Of a stretch of DNA of 64,000 bases, positions 35,173-43,659 are shown one piece after another. The first letter of the stretch is position 1. Every line of letters begins with the position of its first letter. The notes under the pieces are model-generated. The model did not search any database, was not told the origin of the DNA, and saw only the letters and a program-made list of their open reading frames with translations. The stretch covers positions 248,001 through 312,000 of the forward strand of contig NZ_CP096660.1 in the NCBI RefSeq assembly GCF_023238205.1, written 5' to 3'. This stretch comes from Halorussus limi. GTDB lineage: Archaea; Halobacteriota; Halobacteria; Halobacteriales; Haladaptataceae. Position numbers and translations under genes: made by a program.

Positions 35173-38100
35173 ATGACACGGGGGGAGGCCGGGGAGACGC
35201 GCGAGCAGTTAGACGTGTTACTTCTCGCATGGTTACTCGTCGCCAGTAGCGTCGTCGGCGCGAGCGGACTCTCGCTCGCGGCGGGCGGCGCGGCACCGAG
35301 GAGCGCGAGCGAACTGCCGGGAAGCGCGAACGCCGCGCCCGCGGTCGGACCCGTGAGCGCTGGCGGGCCTCCGGGCGCCGGCGGACCGGGCGCGGCGTCA
35401 GCGCCGGCGCGACCGGGGAAAGCCGCTCCCGCGTCCGCACCCTCAGCGTCCGCATCCGCGCGTAGTTCTGCGAGCGCTGGAGCGAACGTGCAAGCGTCTG
35501 GCGTCGGCGCCAGGGCGAGTGGCGTCCGCGCGAGTGCGAGCGCAGGCGACAACTCGACGAACGATACCCGGAGCGCTACCAGATGCGGCCGGGGCGAGAT
35601 TCCGCGCGGACCGGCCGGTGCCGCGAACCTCTCGGACGCCGACGCCGAACTCACCGGCGCGGCGAGCAACGACCGCGTGGGGTGGGCGACCGACGCGGGC
35701 GACGTGAACGGCGACGGGTACGCCGACCTGCTCGTGGGCGCGCCGACCAACGACACGGCGGGCACCGACTCCGGGGCGGCCTACCTCTTCTACGGACCGG
35801 TCAACCGGAGCGAAATCGACGTGTCCGAAGCCAACGTGACCTTCCGAGGGCGGGCGGGCGGCGAGCGCGCCGGGTTCTCGGTCGAAGTCGGCGACCTGAA
35901 CGACGACAACTTCTCGGACGTGGTCGTCGGCGCGCCCCTCGCCGACGAGAACGGCCGTAATTCGGGCGCGGCCTACGTCGTCTACGGCGACGAGGAACTG
36001 CCCGAGCGCGTCGACCTGCAGTACGCTTCCGCGACGTTCTTCGGGGCCGAGAAGGGCGACCGCGCGGGGTGGTCGCTGGCGACGATGGAGAACGCGAGCA
36101 ACGGGAGCGCGGGCCTGCTCGTCGGCGCGCCACAGCACGACGGCGTGGCGAAGGACTCGGGCGCGGCCTACCTCTCGTACATGCCCCGCGTCGGGACGTT
36201 CGACCTCGCGAGCGCGAACGTGACCTACCTCGGCGTGGCGAAAAACGACCTCGCCGGGACCGCCGTCGCTGCGCTCGACGCCGACGGCGACGAGGTCAGC
36301 GACGTGCTCGTCGGCGCGCGCGGGAACGACTCGCAGGCCGTGGACGCCGGGGCGGCGTACCTCCAGTACGGCCCGCAGTTCGAGGGGACCTCGCTGCTGG
36401 TGAACGCGCCGGTCACGTTCAGAGGGTCCGGTGAGGGCGACCAAGCCGGGTTCTCGGTCGCCAACGCGGGTGACCTGAACGGCGACGGCCGCGACGACGT
36501 GGTGGTGGGCGCGCCCTTCCACGACGTCCCGGCAAAGGACGCCGGGGCGGCCTACGTCGCCTACGGCGGCGACCTCTCGCGCTCGGTGAACCTCTCGACG
36601 GAGGCCGACGCGGCGCTCCCCGGCGAGTCGCGCAACGACTACGCCGGGTGGTCGGTCGCCGGCGCGGGCGACGTCAACGACGACGGGTACGCCGACCTGC
36701 TGGTCGGCGCGCCGTTCGACGACGGCACCTCGGAGAATACGACTGCGGGAGGCGATAGCGCGGAGGACGAGGGCGCGCAGAACGACAGCGCCCAGAACGA
36801 CACCGCGGAGAACGCCACCGTCCGAGACGTGGGGTCGGCCTACCTGCTCTACGGTTCTCGAATCGCGGAGCGCCACTCGCTGACGGGTTCCCACGCCAAG
36901 TTCGAGGGCGAGTCCGAGGGCGACCTCGCGGGGTACGCGCTGGCGGGCGGCGACGCCAACAATGACGCGGCGACCGACCTGCTCGTAGGCGCGCCCTTCA
37001 CCGACGGCAGCACGAACGTCGGGTCGGCGTACCTCGTGGCCGGCGACTGCCCGCAGAAGGCCGAGACCGGGACCGAGACGACGACCACGACCGAAACCAC
37101 CACGACCGAGACGACGACTACCGAGACCACCACCGAGACGCCCGAACCTCTCCGGGTGCGGGTCTCGTTCGACTGTCGGCAGGTCACGGTCGCGGCCGAG
37201 CAGTACACGCAAGTCGTCCTGACGTTCGCCGACGGGAGCAAACAGACGTTCACGAGCATCTACAGCGGGACCAACACCTTCGCGGGTACCGGGTCGAACG
37301 CCGGCAAGGTCGTGAAGCAGGTCAAGGTGTTCAACGGGCCCGACCGGTTCGAAGTCCAGCGCAACGACACCAGCGGCTGTGAACCCGCGACGCAGGAACC
37401 CGACGAACCGTTCGCGCCGAAGATATTCTTCACGAGTTGCGAGAAGGCCGTGGTGCAGGCCGACGAGTTCCGGTCCGTGACGCTGGTGTTCGAGGACGGC
37501 GACCGCCAGACCTTCCGCGGGGACTTCCGGGACCGCGCGCAGTTCGTCGGCACCGGAGACAATCAGGGCGAGGTTCTGAAGGCCGTCGTCGTGAGGGGAC
37601 CGGACGGCGAGTCGGTGACGCGCCGGAATCCGAGCTTCGAGGCCTGTGCGGGGCCGGACACGACCACTACCACGGAGACGACGACCACCACCACGACGGA
37701 GACGCCCGGACCGCTCGAACCCACCTACGACTTCGCCTGCACGAAGGTCGCAGTGGACGCCCACCGCTACGACTCGGTGACGCTGGTGTTCGAGGACGGC
37801 GACCGCCAGACCTTCCGCGGGCGGTTCCGAGGTCGAAACGTGTTCTTCGGGACCGGTGAGAACCGCGACGAAGTCATCGAGCGCGTCGTCGTGAGACGCG
37901 GCGACCGGACCGCCTCGCAGCGCAACCCCGACTTCGAGGAGTGCGTCGAGCGCGAGACGCCGACCACGACCACCACGACGACGCTGGAACTGCCGACGAC
38001 CACCACTACCGAGACGACCACCACCACCACGACCACGGAGGAACCGGGGCCGCCGCCGAACGGGAAAGCGGCGAGTCCGTCCTGCGAGCGCCTCCGACTG

Positions 38101-40473
38101 TCGAACCCGACCACCGAGCGGTTGACCTTCTCGGTGACGGCGGAGTCCGGACTGACGCGCGTCGTCATCCTGAACCCGGGCCAGACCGAGACGTTCGCCA
38201 TCCCGCCCGGCACCTACCGGGTGCAGGCGAAGGCGGGCGGACTGGTCGAACCGACCCGGCCCGCGACGGTCAACGGCGTCGAGATAGAGAACATCCGGGT
38301 CGAGGCGTGCCCGACGCCGACGACCACGACGACCACAGAGACCACTACCACGACGGAAACGGACACGACCACCACCACGGAGACGCCGACAACGACGGAG
38401 ACGCCAACCACGACGGACACGACCACCACGACGACCGAGGAACCCGCGGAACCGACCACGACGACGACGGAAACCGCGACTACCACGACCGAAACCACCA
38501 CGGCGACGGAAACGACGACCACCGAGACGACTACCACGACAACGACGACTGCCACCGCTACGACTACCACGACAACGACGACTGCCACCGCTACGACTAC
38601 CACGACAACGACGACCACGACAGCGGAACCCCGACCGCCGAACCTGACGGCGCGCTCGGACGCGTGCGAGGAGTTGACCGTCGAGAACCCGAGCGACGAG
38701 AACGCGACGGTCAACGTGACCGGACCTGACGACTTCGCGCGGGAGTTCGCGGTCGGTCCCGGCGAGAACCGGACGCTGGCGAATCTGACGCCCGGCGACT
38801 ACGAGGTTCGGGCGTGGGTGCCCGGCGGCGACCAGACGGCGGCCGACGACGAGACCGAGCGCCGGAACGCGACCGTCAACGGCGACGCGGCCGGGACGGT
38901 GAGCGTCGCCGACTGCCCGAACGTCGTGGTCTCCTCGGCGGACCCCGGGACCTTGAGCGTCGAGAACCCGACCGACCTGAACGTGACGGTCAACGTGACC
39001 GGGCCGGACGACTTCGCGCGGACGCTGGAATTGGTCCCCGGCGACGAGACGACGCTGGACGAGTTACCGCCGGGGAACTACTCGGTCCGAGCGCGGACCG
39101 GGTTCGTCGGCGAGGAACCCGGCAAGGCGACCGTCAACGACGGGGCGAACGTCACCGTGAGCGTGGCCGGCCGGCCGACCACGACCGAGACGACGACAAC
39201 GACCGAGGCGACCACTGCCACGACCGAAACGACGGAGACCACGACCACAGCGACTACGACCACCGAGACGACTACAACGGAAACCACGACGACAATAGAG
39301 ACTACGACCACCGAGACGACTACAACGGAAACCACGACGACAACAGAGACTACGACGACAACGGAGACCACCACCACCGAGACTACCACCACAGAGACCA
39401 CCACCGAAACGACGACGGAAACGACCACCACGACGGCAGAACCGGAACCGGCCGCCGTGAACGTCGTGGCGACCAGTGAGGAGTGCGAAGCGCTCACTCT
39501 CGTCAACGAAGGCGAACGCGAGGTCACGGTCGAAGTCGTCGGACCCGACGGCTTCGAGGAGACGGTGACGGTCCCGCCCGGTCGAGTGCGCGAACTCTCG
39601 GACCTCCCGTCCGGCGAGTACGAGGTCCGGGCGACCGGCGAGGGCGTGACGATAAACGAAACTGAGAGCGCTGCGGTCGAAGTCGCGGACTGTCCGGCGG
39701 CCGCTGAACAGTCGCCGACCACGACCACTACTGAGACCACCACTACCACGGCTACTGAAACGACAACGACGACGGAAACGACCACGACAACCACCGAGAC
39801 TACGACCACCAAAACCACCACCACCACGACGACGGAAACCACGACTACCGAGACGACCACCACCGAGTCTACGACCACCACGACGGAGACGACCACGACA
39901 ACTACTGAAACGACTACCACAACGACGACCACCACGACCACCGAGACGGCGCCGACGCCGAAGGTCGAACCGCGGCCGGTCGCCGGATTCCCGAGGTGCG
40001 AGGACTTCGGGTTGGAGCGCGGCCTACTGTTGACCTACGAGGACGGTGAGTTCACCAGCGAGAACGCCACCCGAGTCGGGCCGAACACCTTCCAGTTCGA
40101 GGCGGGCGGCGATAGCTTCGAGATAGAGTTAGGGGTCGCCGAGCGCGACGACGACGGCCAACCCGTCGCGGTGACGTTCGACTCGACGCTCCGCACGGCC
40201 GCGGCCATCGTCTACGGCGGGCCGGGCGGGAACGTCTACGTCTTCCCCGAGGGCGTCTCGGCGCGAGCGGAACTCACCGCGCCCGACAACCCCGGCGGGA
40301 ATCCGTTCCCCGTCGAGCAGTTCGCGGTGTGCTACGACCCCGGGACGCCGAACCGGGCCGAGAGCGTCGGCGAGTCGGCGGGGTCGGCCGACTTCCCGCT
40401 CGCCGGTCGGAGTGCGACCGCGCTGGTCGGGTGCGCCGCGGTCGGGATGCTGGTCGCACGACGGCGGCGGTAA
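35173..40473 (+). CDS. giant FG-GAP surface protein with mucin-like Thr/Glu linkers
   Basis: 1766-aa predicted cell-surface protein. A hydrophobic signal/anchor (LLLAWLLVASSVVGASGL) precedes about seven FG-GAP repeats (residues 155-630) with Ca-binding DVNGDGYADLLVGAP loops. Three 75-aa 'A' modules (662-737, 750-823, 847-923; SVTLVFEDGDRQTFRG) follow, then four 'B' modules (964-1046, 1156-1247, 1250-1333, 1427-1513; NVTGPDDFAR). Thr/Glu linkers separate most modules. A C-terminal domain (1593-1733), one TM and RRRR end the chain. No PGF motif. The linkers are probable O-glycosylation sites; adhesion role is inferred. Confidence 0.85.
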   Translation: MTRGEAGETREQLDVLLLAWLLVASSVVGASGLSLAAGGAAPRSASELPGSANAAPAVGPVSAGGPPGAGGPGAASAPARPGKAAPASAPSASASARSSASAGANVQASGVGARASGVRASASAGDNSTNDTRSATRCGRGEIPRGPAGAANLSDADAELTGAASNDRVGWATDAGDVNGDGYADLLVGAPTNDTAGTDSGAAYLFYGPVNRSEIDVSEANVTFRGRAGGERAGFSVEVGDLNDDNFSDVVVGAPLADENGRNSGAAYVVYGDEELPERVDLQYASATFFGAEKGDRAGWSLATMENASNGSAGLLVGAPQHDGVAKDSGAAYLSYMPRVGTFDLASANVTYLGVAKNDLAGTAVAALDADGDEVSDVLVGARGNDSQAVDAGAAYLQYGPQFEGTSLLVNAPVTFRGSGEGDQAGFSVANAGDLNGDGRDDVVVGAPFHDVPAKDAGAAYVAYGGDLSRSVNLSTEADAALPGESRNDYAGWSVAGAGDVNDDGYADLLVGAPFDDGTSENTTAGGDSAEDEGAQNDSAQNDTAENATVRDVGSAYLLYGSRIAERHSLTGSHAKFEGESEGDLAGYALAGGDANNDAATDLLVGAPFTDGSTNVGSAYLVAGDCPQKAETGTETTTTTETTTTETTTTETTTETPEPLRVRVSFDCRQVTVAAEQYTQVVLTFADGSKQTFTSIYSGTNTFAGTGSNAGKVVKQVKVFNGPDRFEVQRNDTSGCEPATQEPDEPFAPKIFFTSCEKAVVQADEFRSVTLVFEDGDRQTFRGDFRDRAQFVGTGDNQGEVLKAVVVRGPDGESVTRRNPSFEACAGPDTTTTTETTTTTTTETPGPLEPTYDFACTKVAVDAHRYDSVTLVFEDGDRQTFRGRFRGRNVFFGTGENRDEVIERVVVRRGDRTASQRNPDFEECVERETPTTTTTTTLELPTTTTTETTTTTTTTEEPGPPPNGKAASPSCERLRLSNPTTERLTFSVTAESGLTRVVILNPGQTETFAIPPGTYRVQAKAGGLVEPTRPATVNGVEIENIRVEACPTPTTTTTTETTTTTETDTTTTTETPTTTETPTTTDTTTTTTEEPAEPTTTTTETATTTTETTTATETTTTETTTTTTTTATATTTTTTTTATATTTTTTTTTTAEPRPPNLTARSDACEELTVENPSDENATVNVTGPDDFAREFAVGPGENRTLANLTPGDYEVRAWVPGGDQTAADDETERRNATVNGDAAGTVSVADCPNVVVSSADPGTLSVENPTDLNVTVNVTGPDDFARTLELVPGDETTLDELPPGNYSVRARTGFVGEEPGKATVNDGANVTVSVAGRPTTTETTTTTEATTATTETTETTTTATTTTETTTTETTTTIETTTTETTTTETTTTTETTTTTETTTTETTTTETTTETTTETTTTTAEPEPAAVNVVATSEECEALTLVNEGEREVTVEVVGPDGFEETVTVPPGRVRELSDLPSGEYEVRATGEGVTINETESAAVEVADCPAAAEQSPTTTTTETTTTTATETTTTTETTTTTTETTTTKTTTTTTTETTTTETTTTESTTTTTETTTTTTETTTTTTTTTTTETAPTPKVEPRPVAGFPRCEDFGLERGLLLTYEDGEFTSENATRVGPNTFQFEAGGDSFEIELGVAERDDDGQPVAVTFDSTLRTAAAIVYGGPGGNVYVFPEGVSARAELTAPDNPGGNPFPVEQFAVCYDPGTPNRAESVGESAGSADFPLAGRSATALVGCAAVGMLVARRRR
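38528..38615 (+). repeat. 33-bp tandem repeat in a Thr linker
   Basis: A 33-bp unit occurs at 38528-38560, is repeated exactly at 38561-38593 and partly from 38594. It encodes an all-Thr/Ala stretch within the 1766-aa surface protein and shows linker growth by in-frame duplication. Confidence 0.9.
39253..39348 (+). repeat. 48-bp tandem duplication in a Thr/Glu linker
   Basis: Units 39253-39300 and 39301-39348 differ at a single base (T/C near the end of the unit). They encode a 16-residue Thr/Glu segment of the surface protein; a further partial copy follows. Confidence 0.9.
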
Positions 40474-40667
40474 CTAGGCGGCGAACCTCCGGACGACGCG
40501 GTGGCGCTCGAAATTTGCCAAGGACGCGTTCCGTGCCGTTTGGGCAATCGCGACTATCAGGAAATCGGCGGGAGGACTCGACGGTGATTCCCACTGGCAC
40601 GTCGGCGGTTCGATTCCGACTGGCGGGACGGCGACCGGGCGAAGTGACGGCGGAATCGAAGCTCTGT

Positions 40668-41093
40668 TCAGACAGACACGTCCGCATCTCGAATCAGGCG
40701 TCTGACGTGGCCGAGCGAGTAGGAGACGCCGTACTCGCGCTCGATGAGTTCCCGGACGAGTTCGGGCGTCCACGACGAGGCCTCGAAGTCGTAGGCGGCG
40801 GGCGAGTCCGCGAGCGCGTCGAACACCGCCTCGCGCTCGTCGGCGGCGAGTTCCGAGGGCCGGCCCGGCCGGTCGTCGTCCTCGACGGCCTCGGAGAGGG
40901 GTTTCTCGGCGATGCGGTCGAGCCAGTAGTAGAGCGTCGATTCCGGAACGTCGTACCGCTCCGAGAGGACCGAGACCGACACGCCGTCCTTGTACGCGAT
41001 GGCCACCATCAGGCGCTTGGTGGCCTTCGCGCTCTCCGCCGCGTCGAGTTGGTCCTGCAGGGCCGAGAGCGGGACACCGTCGAGCTTGTCCAT
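40668..41093 (-). CDS. stand-alone IS630-type helix-turn-helix protein
   Basis: 141-aa protein equal to the N-terminal DNA-binding half of IS630-family transposases. It has a first HTH (VSVSVLSERYDVPESTLYYWLDRI), a linker DDRPGRPSELAADEREAVF and a second HTH ending in YSLGHVRRLIRDAD. The DDE catalytic domain is missing, and no downstream remnant was found in the 194 bp to the next gene. It is either a truncated transposase or a domesticated regulator. The upstream region is AT-rich. Confidence 0.7.
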   Translation of the reverse strand: MDKLDGVPLSALQDQLDAAESAKATKRLMVAIAYKDGVSVSVLSERYDVPESTLYYWLDRIAEKPLSEAVEDDDRPGRPSELAADEREAVFDALADSPAAYDFEASSWTPELVRELIEREYGVSYSLGHVRRLIRDADVSV

Positions 41094-41232
41094 CGGGTAG
41101 AATTTTCATATTTCTTGTTATTAACTCTATCTGTTCTTATATGATTTCAGACTTGACTGTTCCGCCGACGGTGTGGACGACCACGTTGCCAGTTCCCCGG
41201 GGGTTTAGACAGTCGCCCTCGTACGGCCGGCC

Positions 41233-42381
41233 ATGGAAGTCACCGACTACGAGTTGTTCGAGGTACCACCGAGATGGCTGTTCCTGCGCCTCGAAACCAG
41301 CGACGGGACCGTCGGGTGGGGCGAACCGGTAGTCGAGGGCCGGGCCCACACCGTCCGGGCCGCCGTCGAGGAGTTGCTCGACGGCTACCTGCTCGGCGAG
41401 GACCCCCTCAGAATCGAGGACCACTGGCAGGCGCTCTATCGCGGCGGGTTCTACCGGGGCGGCCCGGTCCTGATGTCCGCCATCGCAGGCATCGACCAAG
41501 CGCTCTGGGACATCAAGGGCAAGCACTTCGGCGCGCCGGTCTACGAACTCCTCGGCGGGAAAGCCCGCGACCGAATTCGGGTCTATCAGTGGATCGGCGG
41601 CGACCGGCCCGCGGACGTTGGCGAGGCCGCCCGCGAGCAGGTCGAGGCCGGATTCACGGCGCTGAAGATGAACGCGACGCCTGAACTGGAGCGCGTCGAT
41701 TCGCCCGCGAAGATTCGGCAGGCCGAACAGCGACTCGCCGAGGTCCGCGAGGCGGTCGGCGAGGACGTGGACGTGGGCGTCGACTTCCACGGGCGAGTCG
41801 CCAAGCCGATGGCGAAGCGACTCGTCGCGGCGCTCGAGCCCTACGAACCGATGTTCGTCGAGGAACCGGTCCTGCCGGAACACAACGACGCGCTCCCCGA
41901 AATCGCGGCCCACACCACCACGCCAATCGCCACGGGCGAGCGTATGTACTCCCGGTGGGACTTCAAGGAGGTGTTCGAGTCGGGGGCCGTGGACGTGATT
42001 CAACCCGACCTGAGCCACGCCGGAGGAATCACCGAGGTCAAGAAGATAGCCTCGATGGCCGAGGCCTACGACGTGGCGCTCGCGCCCCACTGCCCGCTCG
42101 GCCCGGTCGCGCTGGCCTCCTGCGTGCAGGTGGACGCCTGCACGCCCAACGCCCTGATTCAGGAGCAGAGCCTCGACATCCACTACAACGAGACCAGCGA
42201 CGTGCTGGACTACCTCGCCGACCCGTCGGTCTTCGAGTACGAGGACGGCTACGTCGAACTTCCCGAACGACCGGGTCTCGGCATCGACATCGACGAGGAG
42301 GTCGTCCGCGAGCGCGCCGGCGAGGTGAACTGGCACAACCCCGTCTGGCGACACGACGACGGGAGCGTCGCGGAGTGGTGA
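41233..42381 (+). CDS. enolase-superfamily sugar-acid dehydratase (galactonate/gluconate dehydratase-like)
   Basis: 382-aa mandelate-racemase/muconate-lactonizing enzyme family protein. The N-terminal capping domain has GWGEPVVEGRAHTVRAAVEE; the barrel has ALKMNATPE, VGVDFHGRV (metal Asp and catalytic His region), PMFVEEPV (metal Glu), TGERMYSRWDF (metal Glu) and LAPHCPLGPVALA (catalytic His). This pattern is that of D-galactonate dehydratase DgoD; haloarchaea also use close homologues as gluconate dehydratase in the semiphosphorylative Entner-Doudoroff pathway. Both are possible. A small gene starts 1 bp after the stop. Confidence 0.88.
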   Translation: MEVTDYELFEVPPRWLFLRLETSDGTVGWGEPVVEGRAHTVRAAVEELLDGYLLGEDPLRIEDHWQALYRGGFYRGGPVLMSAIAGIDQALWDIKGKHFGAPVYELLGGKARDRIRVYQWIGGDRPADVGEAAREQVEAGFTALKMNATPELERVDSPAKIRQAEQRLAEVREAVGEDVDVGVDFHGRVAKPMAKRLVAALEPYEPMFVEEPVLPEHNDALPEIAAHTTTPIATGERMYSRWDFKEVFESGAVDVIQPDLSHAGGITEVKKIASMAEAYDVALAPHCPLGPVALASCVQVDACTPNALIQEQSLDIHYNETSDVLDYLADPSVFEYEDGYVELPERPGLGIDIDEEVVRERAGEVNWHNPVWRHDDGSVAEW

Positions 42382-42382
42382 G

Positions 42383-42718
42383 ATGGCGGCCCCGCTCGAC
42401 GCGTTTCCGGACCTGACGGACGAGACCGACCGCGAACTCGTCGCGCGCCACCAGCGAGTCGTGAGGGAGTTGGAGGGCGTCGGCGTCGACGGCCTCGTCT
42501 ACGAGTACCGGACCCAGTTCCACCGCGACCCGCTCGTGACCCAAGACCGGACGGCCTACTACCTCTCGGTCAGGAGCCACGTCTGGGAGGAGTTCGCCGA
42601 CCGGATGGACCTGACCGACGACGAACTGGCGCGACTGAAGCGGTGTCACGCCGAGCAGTTCGCGGCGAGCGTCGGCGAGGCGGCGAGCGCGGACGCGATG
42701 ATTCTGACGAAAGAATAG
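42383..42718 (+). CDS. 111-aa conserved hypothetical, coupled to the dehydratase
   Basis: Acidic helical protein (LDAFPDLTDETDRELVARHQRVVRELEGV; ...YYLSVRSHVWEEFADRMDLTDDELARLKRCHAEQF). It begins 1 bp after the dehydratase stop, so the pair is probably co-transcribed. No catalytic motif was recognised; it may be an accessory or regulatory subunit (inference). Confidence 0.65.
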   Translation: MAAPLDAFPDLTDETDRELVARHQRVVRELEGVGVDGLVYEYRTQFHRDPLVTQDRTAYYLSVRSHVWEEFADRMDLTDDELARLKRCHAEQFAASVGEAASADAMILTKE

Positions 42719-42792
42719 GTGCGTTATCTTGTAATTCCTGGCTTCAGATAGGAAGAACGGATTCGAACCGAAGGATAATCTGTCGTCAGGAG

Positions 42793-42810
42793 GCGACGAT
42801 TTTCCGTCGC
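42793..42810 (+). terminator. hairpin downstream of the dehydratase pair
   Basis: GCGACG (42793-42798) pairs perfectly with CGTCGC (42805-42810) across a 6-nt loop, and a T-rich run (ATTTTTTAT) follows about 10 nt later. It may end the 41233-42718 transcript or shape the promoter of the following gene. Confidence 0.35.
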
Positions 42811-42889
42811 TAAATCGAGTATTTTTTATGACAGGGGCCGACTTAACCGGTATACCGATAGTGGGAGTCGGTGGCAGTAATCTACACTC

Positions 42890-43246
42890 ATGAACTGGGA
42901 TACCGAGGACTTCACGGAGCGTGCGCCGTCGCTCGACCGAGACGGGCGCGCGGCGTATCGGATAGTATCGAACGGGTTAGACGTCAGCACCGCGGTTATC
43001 GAGGCCGTGACCGAGGTGGCGGACTGCGACCGCCTCGCCGACGAGTGCATCCTGTACGACGTGGTGGACCCGGACGCGCTGAACCGCCTGTTCGAGAACC
43101 GGAGCGGCGGAACGGCGGGTGCGACCGGACGAATCGTCTTCGAACTCAACCGCTGTCGGGTCGAAGTGCGCGCGGACGGCAACCACGTCGTTTACGAACC
43201 CGACAACTCCGGCGACTCGTCGGCGTCCACCGCGCAGTCGGCGTGA
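42890..43246 (+). CDS. HalOD1 output-domain protein
   Basis: 118-aa protein with the haloarchaeal HalOD1 fold: DVSTAVIEAVTEVADCDRL, LYDVVDPDALNRLFE and the beta strand RIVFELNRCRVEVRADG. HalOD1 domains are common outputs of haloarchaeal response regulators; here the domain is alone. Likely a signalling or regulatory protein of unknown target. Conserved motifs place the ATG at 42890. Confidence 0.82.
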   Translation: MNWDTEDFTERAPSLDRDGRAAYRIVSNGLDVSTAVIEAVTEVADCDRLADECILYDVVDPDALNRLFENRSGGTAGATGRIVFELNRCRVEVRADGNHVVYEPDNSGDSSASTAQSA

Positions 43247-43390
43247 AGTTCGGCCTTCTCCAGACGGGCGCGACGTTCGTTTCCTCCGGAACGGGCCCTG
43301 CCGTCGGATACCGCACGGGAACGGTCCGAATCAACACACGAAAAGGTAATCAAGGCGTGTTCGCATCCTCAGTTAAGGAGCGATTACCGA

Positions 43391-43642
43391 ATGGCCGTCA
43401 CCGACAACACGACGTTTTGGGAGATGTATCGCGACCTGCCCGTCCGCACGACGGTCGCGACCGTCGTCCCCGTCTTTCTCGCCTTCGCACAGTTACTCAA
43501 CGGATACGTCCACGGGATTCCTCTCGTTCGAATCGCGGGGTTCACCGCCGGAATGGTCGTCGCCGCCGTGCTGGTGACTCAGTACCACCTCGTGGAGTAC
43601 AACCGCGAGGAACTCCAGCGCGAGGTCTTCGGCGACGAGTGA
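43391..43642 (+). CDS. 83-aa two-TM membrane protein
   Basis: Begins MAVTDNTTFWEMYRDLPVRTTV, then hydrophobic helices at about residues 21-40 and 46-63 and an acidic amphipathic tail (YNREELQREVFGDE). Convergent with the S9 peptidase 17 bp away. Function unknown. Confidence 0.7.
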   Translation: MAVTDNTTFWEMYRDLPVRTTVATVVPVFLAFAQLLNGYVHGIPLVRIAGFTAGMVVAAVLVTQYHLVEYNREELQREVFGDE

Positions 43643-43659
43643 GCGCCGAGTGAGTCCGC

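Noticed and set aside
37767-39941. Long minus-strand frames of almost pure Val/Ser over the Thr linkers
   Set aside because: They are the antisense reading of ACN/GAN codon repeats and have no starts, signals or domain content of their own.
40585-40625. TTCGATTCC-containing stretch resembling a tRNA 3' part or attachment site
   Set aside because: The T-stem is interrupted by three extra bases and no other tRNA arms or duplicated copy were found.
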